From assembly GCA_026027325.1 (NCBI GenBank), contig JAMSLZ010000001.1:3100001-3164000 (forward strand): a DNA stretch of 64,000 nucleotides. Reading direction: 5' to 3'. The stretch comes from Actinomucor elegans (lineage: Eukaryota; Mucoromycota; Mucoromycetes; Mucorales; Mucoraceae). A program made the position numbers and the translations under genes. The stretch's first letter is position 1. Each line of letters starts with the position of its first letter. Positions 11,808 through 24,048 of the stretch are shown here, in pieces. The notes beneath the pieces are model-generated. The model did no database searches. It was given only the letters and a program-made list of their open reading frames with translations, and had not been told where the DNA came from.

Positions 11808-11818
11808 TTAATTGTGAA

Positions 11819-13121
11819 ATGAAAAGAAATGTACATCCTCAACGAGCAGCTACTTTACCACCATTAAATGTTTCCCGCATGGATTCCCCCGAGGCCAATG
11901 TATATAAGCAGAACGAATCAGATACGACTAACTATTTTCAACGAGTTGCAGCGGCACAACATCCTACACCCACAGTAACCAAAAAGCCAATAGCACATCT
12001 TATAGAAGCCGCTCAAACCATTTTGTTTACAGCCTCTTCACTACAGCGCACAGTGAGCCGTTGTATAGGCTGTATAGGTAATGATAGTCTTACTGCCGCG
12101 TTTTCACCTACCCTCTTCAAATCCAAATCCAGCACTGAGAAACTCGTACACTGTTTAGACTCGGTAGATAAGCGAGCTACAACAGAATCATGTAATGACT
12201 TGCTACATACTACAGCATTATGCATCACCATTCTCAAAGAGCTCTGTTGGACTCTAAGGACACGTTTATCAACGCTCGTACAAGGATTGGATGCTAAATT
12301 TTCTAGAAACTTGCTAATGAACATCTACAGCACTACTGTGGATATGAAAGATGCTTGGGAAACCATTCGGCCTTACTTGACGGTGCACCCTTTAACATGG
12401 ACACATCACAAGTCTTCTGCAACAACACCTACTGTTTATAAAACTGAACTGACAGCGCATTCACCTATTACGCATCCATCACTGTCTTGTACACCACCTA
12501 GCAATGGAGGAGGAGATAATAGCCAGTTATATTCGCATTTGAGGAATGCAGTAGCGGGCTCTTTACATGTACTCAATACATTAGGTCAATCGATTGAAGA
12601 TACATTGCAAGATGGTAAAACATCACTCAGTTTAGAAAAGAAATTGACCGAGCTTTTGAGACAAGCCAAGTATGCTACTGAATTATCCAATCGACTGGAT
12701 AAGAACGTTGAAGCCAACATGGGCAACAATAAAGAAGATTTATTACTGCTACCAACCAAGAAAGAATCCAGTCGACGTATTTGGGAAGATACCAGTCTTT
12801 ATCTAAAGGTAATAACGCGTTCGTATTAATATTTTGATATTAACGGGAATTGTGTAGGCCATTGTCAGTGTAATGACATTTATTCGGTCCATATCGACTG
12901 AAGAAGATTTCGTTTGGCCAAAATCCATTAAACAAGGATGTCTTTATGTCACTCGAATGACAGCAGAAGTAGCCAAGTTGTGGAATAATTCCAGCACCTT
13001 TGCGGAAGAAGGATTTTATTTAGGAAGACAGGAGAGAAGCTCAAGTGTGTCTTCTGAACAATGCGTATCACCTGGATCGGAGTACACTATACCCATGCAA
13101 CGTAGAAATACACAGCAATAA
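11819..13121 (+). CDS. SOG2-like RAM-pathway domain protein
   Basis: Two exons (11819-12808 and 12858-13121; intron GTAATA...TGTAG) give about 417 residues starting MKRNVHPQRAATLPPLNV. The segment IAHLIEAAQTILFTASSLQR with TVSRCIGCIGNDSLTAAF resembles the conserved alpha-helical SOG2 domain of the RAM (Ace2/morphogenesis) signalling network, which in yeasts acts with the Cbk1/Mob2 kinase in polarised growth. Later helices (RLDKNVEAN, AIVSVMTFIRSISTEEDF, GCLYVTRMTAEVAKLWN) fit the same all-alpha layout. Family Sog2 proteins carry N-terminal leucine-rich repeats, which are absent here, so this may be a SOG2-domain-only paralogue. Family assignment is by recognition of the helix pattern and is moderate. 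Confidence 0.6.
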
Positions 13122-13815
13122 AATCATATTAATAATTATATCCAAAATATCAAATGATTGCTTTCTTTAAAAGAATCGTATTTTTTTTTTACAATATATA
13201 CATCTACAAACATATGAAGAGGAGAGCTTATTAAGGTATATAACAAGTGTGGAGTGTCCTATCTACTGACTCATTATCATTGCTATATATCTTTTATAAT
13301 GCACTTGTTCATTTCTGCAGTTTGTCTACGTAGAATGATTAATGTATATTTGGTATAATTGAATAAAATAATGCAGAATGTTTTATTTATTTATTCATCG
13401 CGCGAAAATCTATTATTTACAAAGTTGATCAAAATTATAATGTACGTATGCGCATCTATCATCTCGGATGATGATTATTCCAATTTTGAGAGTTTAATTA
13501 CTTTTTATATTTCTGACTTGGAAAATTAACATAACAGTGGTATAAACTAACGGTTGAGATCTCGGATGATCTTGGTTAAATGTCACGTATGATTAGTATA
13601 CTAGGGCCGAAATGGGTTGTTGCTTCTTATCCATCTTTAATTTGGGCCGAATGGACTAACTATAACATCATATTGTTTCTAGAAGTGGAATAACGAGGTC
13701 AGGAGCCGGAGAGACGGATAGAAGTTAGCCGAAGCAACTCGAATTGTCAATAACTATCCCCGCCCTGGATCTACTTTTTTTTTTTTTTTCTTTTAATGAC
13801 AATAATGATTCTATA
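13122..13815. other. intergenic, no gene seen
   Basis: AT-rich DNA between two plus-strand genes. The right edge has a T-rich run (about 13774-13790) before the next ATG. Nothing else was recognised. Confidence 0.5.
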
Positions 13816-14383
13816 ATGTCGCTTGTATTCATTCGTTCTCTACATTATAAACGAGTGCCAAATTACGAAGGTTGGTGGACTCAGATATTAAATCGAGCCA
13901 ATGATCCAGTGAAAAAAGTGGTGTCTGTCGAAACTCGAGTGCCATTACAAATACCATTTGCTCAAGTGATTGAGCCTATCGAGAAACCCATTGTCGAACC
14001 GCCCAAGGTATATCATCTAAAAGGGAAACCAGTCGAGATTCCTTCAAAACCTGAAGCCCCTGATAATTGTTGTATGAGGTAAGATACTTGGTATTTTGAT
14101 CAAAAGTATAATACTGATTCATTTGATGGCAGTGGCTGCGCGCATTGGTAAGAACTAATCTAGTGGATATAACCGATAACTAACTATAAATAGTGTCTGG
14201 GATATGTATCAAGAAGACATGGAAGAATATTCTCTAAAGAAAAAGCAGTTAAAAGAACAATTTATAGAAGCAGGCGAACCAATACCCACCGAATTATCAT
14301 CCAAAACAATAGACGTGATAGAAGAAATGGACCCTACCATGAAGGCCTTTTTAGAGATGGAAAAGAAGATGAAGGCTATGTAA
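13816..14383 (+). CDS. OXLD1-like protein (oxidoreductase-like domain)
   Basis: Three exons: 13816-14078, a 15-nt exon 14133-14147, and 14194-14383, with introns of 54 and 46 nt. The spliced protein is about 155 residues. Its centre reads PEAPDNCCMSGCAHCVWDMY, the Cys-rich signature of the 'oxidoreductase-like' family (human OXLD1, mitochondrial). The middle exon supplies the SGCAH core of that motif, so splicing is essential to form the Cys cluster. The basic, hydroxylated N-terminus (MSLVFIRSLHYKRVPNY) is compatible with mitochondrial import. The ATG at 13816 is chosen because the upstream in-frame stretch is a poly-Phe read-through of a T run. It converges on the CPR gene (stops 94 bp apart). 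Biochemical function of the family is not established. Confidence 0.8.
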
Positions 14384-14477
14384 TAATCTATCATTTATTC
14401 ATAGAAAGAAAGAGAAGGGAGGAAGGAAGGGTAAATAGAGGATATGTATAAAAGTACAATAATGATTATAAACAAGT

Positions 14478-16735
14478 TTAACTCCAAACATCTTCTTGGT
14501 AACGGCCTGTATTTCTCAAGTTTTTAACGTAATCGTGTGCTTTATCTTCTGAATGTCCACCGAATTGCTGAGCAAAGCGTACAAACGTCTGGTTCACATC
14601 ACGGGCCATCACCTTGGCATCACCACAGACATAAACATATGCGCCCTTTTCTAATAAACCCCACATTTCTTCGCCATGTTCAATCAAACGATGTTGTACA
14701 TAGATCTTTTGAGCTGTATCACGTGAAAATGCAGTTATGATACGACTATCACCACCCAATGTCTCAAATAACTCGGGCCATTCTTCATCATACAGGAAAT
14801 CTTGAGATGCATTGCGACAGCCAAAGAAAAGCACGGTAGTGCCAATAGGTTTACCTTCCTTTTTCTGAAGTGCTCTTTCGCGAACAAAACCACGGAAAGG
14901 AGCAACGCCTGTACCAGGACCTACCATGATAATAGGCACATTGGGGTTTCTGGGTAGTTTGAATTGAGAACGACGAACGTGGACAGGCACACGAGCAATC
15001 TTGGACTCTTGATCATACAAGCTGTTACGAGGACCGGTTAAACTATATAAGGGTGAAGCGGTATCAGGCTCCATACCGTTGATGGCTTCATGAAGACGCC
15101 AGAGGTAGTTGGTGTTGACACCATAGACTGTACGGGGAGATGCGGGCTCTGGATTATACTGAAGTGTAACAGCGGTCACTGTAATCTTTTTGGGGTCTTC
15201 TTTGGAAGAAGAAGAAATAGAATAATAACGAGGTTGAAGACGAGAAATGCTTTCAACGATCAGATCAAAGGGGACACCTTCAAAACTACCGGTAACATCC
15301 AATGATTCAGACTTGGCGAGATCTTCCAAGACCTCACCCAAGTTGCGTGTCACATCACCAACACGAATACGGTATTCGTCTTTATCAGTAGCCAACTTGC
15401 GCAGACTCTCCTTTGATTTTTCAGTAGGAGCGTATTCTATCAAGGACATTAAGGTTTGACGGGAAACTGCGGAGCAAATATCCAAGTAGTGACGAAATAT
15501 GGTACGATAAGTAGTAGGAACAGGGAAAGGAAATTGCTTGGAAGCAGCAGCATCTACTGCCTTGACACTAATCACAGTATCTAGTTTATCAACTAGACCA
15601 AGAACACGAGCAAGACGTTCTACTTCGACTTCGTTGTTGACAGGCCAAATGGCGACATGATCACCCGTTTGATAGGTTAAATTAGTATTGGAAATATCGA
15701 TTTCCATGTGTAAACAGTGTCGATCTCCGCCCTTGAACAAGTCTCTGGAGGTAATAGGAGCATTATAAGGACGCTTTGCATCGTAAATAACCTTACTATA
15801 TTAAAAAGTGAGTCGACTGTGCCATAGATCAATAAATGTACTTACGCGCCCTCTTTCAACCATTCACTAAGCTCTCCAAGATAGATCTTTGCCTTGTCAA
15901 ACTCAGTCAATTCTTGCACAGCAAAAGCAGCCTGTCTAGGGCCCGACTGTGCACTATTCTCATCCACACCTAAAGCTTCACAAAAACTAGGCCACATCTC
16001 TTCTTGCCAAGCCAAGAAATCCTCTTCCAAAGAACCATCATCATCACCTTCACCACGTTCACCAATACGTGTTGCACCCAGATTAGTTAAACGTTTATCA
16101 ACGGAACGAATGACTTCGTTGTAATGTTCATAGGTCTTGTTACCGAGACCAAAAGCAACATAGCGCAAGTTCTTGAGAGGTTTTTCTTCAGCATCTGTTT
16201 CGGAGAACTGGGGATCTTCTTCCTGTACTAAATCCCAGAAATCAACGGCATTATCGGTAGGCTCACCTTCACCATAGGTAGCCATGACAAAGAATACCAA
16301 ACAATCTTCAGGAACACTATCGAGATAACTCATATCGTATGCCTCGATATCAGCAGTCATGGAACTGACACCGTATTTTTGCGAACACTCTTTTGCTAAA
16401 CGAGAAGCATAGTCTTCGGCTGTACCTGTTTGAGAGCCGTAAAAGAAGATCACTCGACGTCCCTAGAGCGTTATATTGAGTTGAGTTTTACGATCGGAAT
16501 TGGGGGATGTTTGAAAAAGCTATCTTACCTGTTGTTGCATCACTTTGACAAAGTTACGTTCTTTCTTGGGAGCTTTAGTGGGAGAAGCAGCTCTGGTCTC
16601 GGTAGGTTGGCTAGTAGACTTGAACTTGTCTGCAATATGGTGTCTAGCAAACCAAGCAAGAGTACCAATACCAAGGGTACCGAGAAATATAATATCTAAG
16701 CTATCAATCAACTGTTGTGTTGCTGTTCTAGCCAT
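14478..16735 (-). CDS. NCP1: NADPH-cytochrome P450 reductase
   Basis: ER-anchored diflavin enzyme passing electrons from NADPH through FAD and FMN to cytochromes P450 and related oxygenases, including those of ergosterol synthesis. Three exons (16735 to about 16526, about 16463-15846, about 15797-14478) give about 710 residues. The N-terminal membrane anchor is IIFLGTLGIGTLAWFA. The FMN domain has the FYGSQTGTAEDYASRLAKE phosphate loop and MATYGEGEPTDNAVDFW. The FAD domain has the RYYSISSS motif, and the NADPH domain GPGTGVAPFRGFVRER, FFGCRN and YVCGDAKVMA. The protein ends DVWS, with the terminal aromatic Trp that stacks on FAD in this family. Length and motif order are standard. Confidence 0.96.
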
Positions 16736-18111
16736 TTGTAAAGAGTGAACAAGGAAAAAGAGAAAAGAAATCGAACCTGTTAATCATTAAATAATCAAAT
16801 CCAGCTGTCTGTTTCTCGGGGCCAGGAGTAGCCGAACCATCATTATTGGCTAAATCGTTTCACATGGGTGACGTGGATAGATATATTGGTCAATTAACTG
16901 TTGTGTCATCCCCATTGCCTTGCATATGTATTGTATTACTTGTCAAATCATTTGGGTGTATGTGTGTATTTTGGCGTATACAGCGTTCAAATCAGTTCAA
17001 TAAACGATTATATACAACCAGTGAAAAAAAAAAAAAAAAAAAAAAAAAAAGTCAGACCCGATTGAGGGTCGTTCTTTTACTACATATGACGCATAATAAT
17101 CTATCATGAGTCCCGTCTTCAAGTCATGTCCGATTATTGTTGCATGTCATGCATTAAGCGCTTTATTATACAGTAAAGCTAGAGTTTGGTGCTTACAAAA
17201 GGTTATCAGATCTATTTCATGTTCAGAACTCTATTTCAAATTATAGAACCAGTAGTACAAACTATCAAATGGCCTTGTATATAAAGCCATTGGATCATTG
17301 GCCGGTAACGGCTGAATTAATTAGGCTTATTTGACCGCACTTCCCCGACAACAAAAGCTCGGCTTTTCTCCAATTAGCCAAGTGTCAAGACTATGGAATT
17401 CGACAGGACAAAGATTAACTACGCATTGTTTTATATTATCTCTAGTCAGTATTTAGTACGATATATTTAATTAATATTGCAACTAGGTTTAAATAGCTAT
17501 AGCGTTCAAGCTGGTAACAGAGATCAACCTAATGCCGTTCAGCATTTCTTTTTCTCAGCCAAACTCTTGCATTCAAATGAACAGAGCAATCAGATAAGGA
17601 TACCCTCATACAAGCTTGATGATGAATTATCTGAAACACCGTTCATCTATAAATTATAGATAGTATTTTTCTTTTATTTAATCAGGCATAAAACTTGGTT
17701 TCACATGCTATCTAGTAATTTGTTTATCTGAATGGTAAAGAAAGAAAGCGAGAGAGAGAGAGAGAGATTGAGAGAGTCTAAGTGCTTGTTCTTTTTAAGT
17801 GTCCGCCTAATTCAGAAGCTCTACGGCCTTATTTGGTAAGAAAACGTACACTGCACCCTTTTCCCATGTGAAAAGGTCTTATGTACCATTGAAGTAAAGA
17901 TGTTATTAGTTAAGCAACTCCAGACTCCTTTAATCTATTGAAATCACGCTATTATATTCATTATTCAGTCTCGGCTGATGATTGCCCGAAAACCTTTGTT
18001 ATGCGGTCCTTTAACTGAACAAAGCCCAGTCAACATCTAACAATCTTGTAACGCGAGATATTTTACTTTTTTCCTTTTTTCTTTATACAAAAAAAAAAAA
18101 AGAAAAAAAGT
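16736..18111. other. divergent promoter region, CPR and PI synthase
   Basis: 1.4 kb between divergently transcribed genes. It contains a 27-A run (17024-17050) and a GA-rich microsatellite near 17748-17768. A 60-codon frame at 17477-17659 lacks an ATG and has no recognisable domain. A pyrimidine/A-rich tract precedes the PI synthase ATG. Confidence 0.5.
17024..17050. repeat. 27-nt poly-A run
   Basis: Uninterrupted A run in the CPR/PI synthase intergenic region. No adjacent element ends or target duplication were recognised. Confidence 0.85.
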
Positions 18112-19115
18112 ATGCCTACTACTATTACGCCTACTCGCTTGAATGAAAACGTCTTTTTATTCATACCCAACCTTATTGGTAAGTCCTTTTAAAAAAAAAA
18201 GTATTTTGACTTTTGTACTGATTCCGGTAATCTGCTAGGTTATACGCGAATCTTTTTAGCGTCATTGTCTTTATATTATATGCCTTGGCACCCTAAAGTC
18301 TGCGTCACATTATATTGTATTTCGTGTTTATTGGATGCTGTTGATGGTAATGCTGCTAGATATTTCAATCAATGTAAGTTCTGTTTGATATATGCCATGG
18401 TTTCATTATTGAATATTGCTTGCAGGTAGTAAATTCGGTGCTGTATTAGACATGGTGACAGATAGGTAATATAGTTATACTCGTAAAAGAGCAATTGGCT
18501 TATACGTGTTTGGTTAGATGTACAACTACGTGTCTTTTATGTTTCCTTTCTCTTCAATACCCTGAATGGACTATTCTCTTCCAGGCTCTTATTTCACTTG
18601 ATTTCTCTTCGCATTATATGCACATGTATAGGTAAATAACATATGAACTATTTATTGCGTATAATTACTTACCCTGAAATAGTTCAATGATTTCTGGATC
18701 CTCCAGTCATAAGAAAATCAGTGAAAAGCAAAGCTGGTATCTTCGCATCTACTACAATAACAATGTAAGTCGGTTTTTTCATCAGGAAAAAAAAAGGATA
18801 TAGAATTTGATACAAAAAGGGGATTTGGTAGATTGTTTTATTCATTATGTGTGCTGGTAATGAACTTTTCTTTGTTGCACTATACGTATTAAAGTTTGTT
18901 GGATCTTTAAACTGTAAGTGATTCATCCGCGCTGTATCAAGAATAACCCCTAAATCTATCGATTAGTATTATGGTGGATCGCATTATCCGTGACAGGCGT
19001 TATTTGCTTTGCTAAGCAATTCGTCAACGTAGTTCAAATTGTTAATGCTAGCAAGACTTTAGCAACCATTGATCAAGAAGATAGAGCAAAGGCGGATTCA
19101 ACAAAAAGCCAATAA
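18112..19115 (+). CDS. PIS1: phosphatidylinositol synthase (CDP-DAG:inositol transferase)
   Basis: Makes phosphatidylinositol from CDP-diacylglycerol and myo-inositol in the ER membrane. The gene is split by six or so short introns. The spliced protein starts MPTTITPTRLNENVFLFIPN, continues GYTRIFLASLSLYYMPWHPK, and has the CDP-alcohol phosphotransferase signature D-x2-DG-x2-AR-x8-G-x3-D-x3-D, read as DAVDGNAARYFNQ and SKFGAVLDMVTDR across two introns. Further family blocks are ALISLDFSSHYMHMYSS and FVALYVLKFVGSLN. The C-terminus ends RAKADSTKSQ. Hydrophobic segments around the catalytic motif fit a multi-pass membrane enzyme of about 225-230 residues, the usual size. All intron junctions keep frame, so the gene looks intact. 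Confidence 0.93.
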
Positions 19116-20502
19116 CACGCATGAGGGAGCAGAAACCTGTACAAAAGAACAATAAACCTACTATATAAAACTCGAGTGGTATGACCTTTGGATCATACTT
19201 GCCCTTTGTATACTTTGATTTGAGATGTACTACCTAACTGAAGGTCACAATCGAATTAATAGAATCATCTTTGGGACCACAATTACTACTTTACCGTATT
19301 CTAAGATACACTCATTATTTTAAGGTTTTTGATGCTCTTGTTTGCCAATTTATTATAGATCATATCAAGGACAACCAATTCGTCGATGACAATCAATATC
19401 GGAAACAACTAAAATGGGATGATTTGTAAGCACCAGGAGGATGGTTCGTAGCAGGCAGCAATTACATTATTTGAAAATAATTCACAATATGTTAAATCGC
19501 CAGAAAGAGATGCTATTTCTGTACGCTTGATTTTAGTTAAAATGTTAGGTCATGAGCAAAACGAAAGACAATGACGTAGTTTTTGGTTATTTATTTATTT
19601 ATTTTTTTAATATTGTAAATTATATATAATCAGATAATACAAGTTGTGCAAGAAAAATGAAAGGCAAATTTTACTCCAGCGAGTGGAAATACTATAAATA
19701 TATAGCTCTTTCGTAATGATGTGTATATTACTCTATTACAAATGAAAAGATTAGTAGTAATTCAATCAGTGTATGACACACTGATTAGGATCAACCAAGC
19801 AATCTATTGATCATTTAAACCTAAATTATCTGGAATACTCTAGGTTTGTTTTTTTTTTCAGAAATCATCCCATCGCCAACATTTTTTTTTTTTTTTTTTT
19901 GACTGATTCCTGTTTAAAGTTGCATTTGAAGAATGTTACATGTTGAGAATAAAGTACAATCTCTACTATCTACATAGAAAAATAATTCGTCTAAAATACT
20001 AGGTATATATAATATATTAGCAATCGGCACTAAATTTCATACAATTCATGCAATTCATGCAGTTCTAGATTAATGATCAATAGATCCTTCAACAGATTCA
20101 GGCTAAATGCCGCATCTCATTAGTATATCAGGCTCTGAATGAATTGTTGCATTTAGTCTTTTCATTGTCCTGTCTACTTGATAGATTCCGGTGCCTCAAT
20201 GTACAAAGAATAGCATTTCTCCTCTTAAAACAAGTTTGGTCCTTTTACTTGACGTAATCGGCTCCGTAACACTGGTTATATATAATCTACATGCATCGGA
20301 AAGGTCAAAAGAGAAGTATAGCGTACATTCATTATCACCTTGCCAATATATGGCTTGGACTGTTCATGCTTTGCACTGGTCATATGGTTCGGAAGTTCAC
20401 AAGTCTGAATTTAAAATGACCAAGCAGTGATTAGCAGTAGCTAAATAAGCAAAAAGTGTCCTGTCTTTTTTCTTCCTTTACATATTCTACAGTTTTCATA
20501 TC
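19116..20502. other. intergenic with one dispersed repeat copy
   Basis: 1.4 kb between PIS1 and ARL1. Short protein-like stretches near 19360-19440 (DHIKDNQFVDDNQYRKQLKW) end in a stop and could be a remnant, but no family was recognised. Contains dispersed-repeat copy 20072-20125 and poly-T near 19881. Confidence 0.4.
20072..20125 (-). repeat. dispersed paired repeat, copy g
   Basis: On the minus strand reads GATGCGGCATTTAGCCTGAA then ...GGATCTATTGATCATTAA, matching the copy at 38611-38665 (same order and spacing, diverged in sequence). Confidence 0.5.
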
Positions 20503-21349
20503 ATGGGTAAGGAATGAAAAAGTAATTTTAGTAGAATGCAAGTGTTAATCCAAACCGTTTTTTTCTTTTAGGTGCACTTTTTAGTAGTCTTTTCAGTAAA
20601 CTTTGGGGAGAAAAGGAAGTTCGTATATTAATCCTTGGCCTTGATGGCGCTGGTAAAACAACCATTCTTTACAGACTCCAGGTATTGCCCGAACATACAA
20701 AGGAATCAGTGTGATATTTATGTATTCTGTTGTAGATTGGAGAAGTTGTGTCCACTATTCCAAGTAAATTTCGATTTTGATGAAAATTGAGTACCATGTC
20801 TAATCAACCCATTTGATAGCTATTGGATTCAATGTCGAAACTGTCACTTATAAGAATATCAAGTTCCAGGTATGGGATCTGGGTGGGCAGACTAGCATAA
20901 GGTAACGAAACTTTATCCGACGCGTGGTATTGCACAAACTCTGATCATTTACGCGTTTAAAATGAAATAGACCTTATTGGAGATGTTACTATTCCAATAC
21001 AGACGCCATTATCTACGTAGTCGATAGTGTGGACAAAGACCGTATGCATACTTCCCGAGAGGAATTACATGCAATGCTGGAGGAAGAAGAGTTAAAGGAT
21101 GCTGCTCTGTTGGTTTTTGCCAATAAGCAGGATATGGCTGGAGCTTTATCAGCTGCCGAAGTTGCTGATGCGCTTGGTCTATCGACTTTGAAGAATAGAC
21201 AATACTCTATTTACAGAACGAGTGCACTGAAGGGTGAAGGTTTGACAGAAGGTTTAGATTGGTAAGTCTTGATAATTGGGTAAATTTTGATTTTTATTAA
21301 CTCTTTTGTATCTAGGCTTGTTAATATCATCCAAGAAAGTAAAAAATAA
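20503..21349 (+). CDS. ARL1: ARL1, ARF-like small GTPase
   Basis: Golgi-associated ARF-family GTPase that recruits GRIP-domain golgins to trans-Golgi membranes. Six coding exons; the first contributes only four coding bases (20503-20506, ATGG), followed by a 65-nt intron. The spliced protein (about 180 residues) begins [20 protein letters not shown], where Gly2 is the myristoylation site. GTPase motifs are complete: G1 GLDGAGKTT, the [14 protein letters not shown] switch [18 protein letters not shown] switch II, NKQD (G4) and TSALKGEG (G5). [20 protein letters not shown] and the C-terminal EGLDWLVNII match yeast Arl1 more closely than ARF1. No defects seen. Confidence 0.95.
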
Positions 21350-23293
21350 TACAAACTTAGTCTTTAGTTCTTATTTCTGTACAGATTCGTCGTTTTTCTA
21401 AGAAAATATATATAGCACTTAATATTGGATCTCTTTAAAAGCTTCTTGCTTCATTTCGCAGAGGAAGACGCATCTTCAATAAAGTATCGTAACGCGCCTT
21501 TTCATATTGGTATATGGCATATACTGCTGATTTAGATATCAAGAAGCAGAGTGAAGCTGTAGTATATAATCAGTTTTAATGAATTGTGGATTCTCAGAAT
21601 TTAAATATTTTCCTTTGATACGTGACCTAAGATAAATTTTATGGTTTTTAATAGAAAGAAAAATACGTTGATATGAACAGTCTAATCATTTTAAAAGTCA
21701 CCGCATATTCTACATAACTGTGTTAACTGTGTATCTAACTGAAGACCACACAAAGCATCGTACATAACATGGGCATCGCAGTATATGCTAACTGTATAAA
21801 AAATTAGACAAATACACAACAGACAAATCATTATACTGCGAAAATATACAACTCCAATGTACTTTTTTTTTTTATCATAATGGATACAACTTATTATGCA
21901 TTCCCAGAACTAGAACTCAGAAGGGCATAAATGTTAAATGCAGACAAAACTATGGCTTCAACATTAGACACGATAATTATATAAATAAAAAAGAGCTGAA
22001 AGCGTTACTGGGCTGTTATCAAATGCCATACCAATGCTCTCTAGTATGAAAACGGAGCTAGTTTCAACTATCGGAACTGTTTTTTTTTAGCTTCTCTAAA
22101 ACTAAACACAACTCTACTATCAAATATCAAAAGATTTGTTGACAAGAGTTGATTGAAAAATGTCACTATATTGAAATAGCATGATTTCTGAAAAATAAAC
22201 AAGGACTAAAAGATAACATATATTTGTACATATCCAACTATGTTTGTTTTGAATTTTATTAAATGTAAAATATTCAAATTATGGTATCCTTTTATCCAAC
22301 ATAACTTGATCATTTAAAGAAATAGCAAATAATGTTTACAACATCTGATGTAGAATTCAATTCAACATAAGTATGATTAATGCATATCTTAGTCATAGAT
22401 ACTCTTTATCTCTAAAAGTAGCATTAAAATTCATTTCAAAAAGTCCTGAAAGGTTTACAGAGTTTCATTCCATCCATCAAACCAATATAATTAAAGAGAA
22501 TCTTATTGTGGCTTACCACTTGAATCATTTATTAACATTTTAGAGGCGCTGTTCGTGGTACAACTTTGTGGGTAACATTTTAGCGCAACATTGACACATT
22601 ATTTATTGTTTAGAAATTAATAGGGCTACAACAGTTATCAAGCTTATGTAAGTACCTCTCCTCCTCCCAGCAATCAGAAATTTAGCGGACAGCGGAAGCA
22701 TTTTAATGTGCCCTTTTTGACTTTTTTTTTCAAGGCACTTCACAAAAATCTCTTGTTCGCTCAGTGAAATATAAACTTCACCAAAAATATAAAAAATAAA
22801 ATAAAGATCCTTTTCTTTACGTAAACAAGGCTCAATGACTGCATGATAGAGGTTACACGACGGAGGTTCTTTGACTTTAATAAAATGGAAAAAATGGCTA
22901 TGAAGTTTTCGGCACAAGAGTTGGTACCACAAGGTTTGTGCAGAAAGCAGCATGGAGCTAAACCAAGAAGAACAAGGAGGCGGTGCAATCGGTAAGCAAC
23001 AAGAAAACGCTGCCTCATAGTGGTGTAAGCGAAATTGAATGGGATTAAATTTCTGTCAAGCAAGTTTGTGGGTGAGTTGCAGGTTGAAGGATGAGTCTGG
23101 TATGGAATTAAGGTCATTGTCAGTAGTGATATAGGGCCAAAAAAATGATTGAATAGAGACAGTTTTGTTAACTAAAATACCATTGCATAACCTTTTATAT
23201 AGATGAGGGAGCTGTCTGTATTCAGTATTCAATTCATCCAGTGAACTAAAATACCACCAAAATAAGGATACTGATGCTGTTTTTGTTGAAACT
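21350..23293. other. 1.9 kb gene-poor stretch
   Basis: Very AT-rich. Two overlapping minus-strand frames at 22603-23117 have no domain, no supporting codon pattern and are probably spurious. A plus-strand stretch near 22885-23000 is less AT-rich but is broken by stops. No gene is supported. Confidence 0.45.
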
Positions 23294-23527
23294 TTGCTAG
23301 TATTATTGTTTTTATGTAGGCAAAATAATTGTCAAAAAAAAAAGGATCATGGGGTTTTCAGTCCTATTTGTGATCACTATTACGCGGTTCCCAATGGATT
23401 TAAAAAGCATTTGGTTGACCATGATCTGAACATGACATTTACTGTGAAACGTTCCTTGGTTATATTTTATTCATCATTTCTAACCAGTTTTTCCGACTTG
23501 TATTTATACTCGTTGGATTGTGACTGA
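23294..23527 (+). pseudogene. short unrecognised coding-like ORF
   Basis: 77-codon frame (first codon is not clearly ATG-led) containing CRQNNCQKKKDHGVFSPICD followed by HYYAVPNGFKKHLVDHDL, which loosely resembles a C2H2-type Cys/His spacing. It could be an exon or fragment of the same unit as the frameshifted ORF at 24049-24619, about 500 bp downstream on the same strand. I do not recognise it. Confidence 0.2.
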
Positions 23528-24048
23528 AGACTATTTACTTGTGTTCATGTTGGATGTATATGAAGAACTTATCTCTGTCTAAAGACTGCATCGCTGAATA
23601 AAGTAATCAACAATGCTTTAGTATGTATATGCTACAGCTAGGGCGCTAGTCTTTCTTTCTGTATTTCAATTATGTGGGTATTTCACTATAAATTCAACTG
23701 TTCTCGTAATGTGTGATGCCTTGGCAGACACTGAAGGAACAAAACAAAACAAACTGGTAGTTACCATTTATCAGTACACGACTGTGAGTATCATTTATTG
23801 TCCTCCTCAACAATAGTGAAAGCAGTAATAAAAGATAAATATACTAGGACGTGGCATAAGCCATTTGCGAATCCGTATCAATCAAGTTTTAACTCAAAGC
23901 AAGCGACGACCCTACTCTTCTCAACGCGCTCTTTCACAAATCATAAGTTTTTCTATTATTTGTGTATTATTGTTTTTGTGGTGCTGAATGAGTTTTCCTT
24001 TATTTTGTTTTTAGGAAGGCAGGAAACCATTTTTCTACGGAATACTAT

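Larger units (their letters stand above)
10466..11818. other. divergent promoter region, WW gene and SOG2-domain gene
   Basis: 1.35 kb between two genes transcribed outward. It holds one copy of a dispersed AT-rich repeat (core 11091-11140, with a related half near 10950) and a CT-rich tract at the right edge. Short frames here have no protein-like features. Confidence 0.5.

Noticed and set aside
12013..12324. 103-codon minus-strand ORF
   Set aside because: Lies entirely antisense inside the SOG2-domain gene; shadow frame.
14478..19115. CPR, OXLD1-like and PI synthase genes as a functional cluster
   Set aside because: Mixed orientations, separate promoters and unrelated pathways; ordinary neighbourhood rather than a biosynthetic cluster.
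22603..23117. Two overlapping minus-strand ORFs of 116 and 118 codons
   Set aside because: Overlap each other in different frames, lack domain features and lie in homopolymer-rich DNA.
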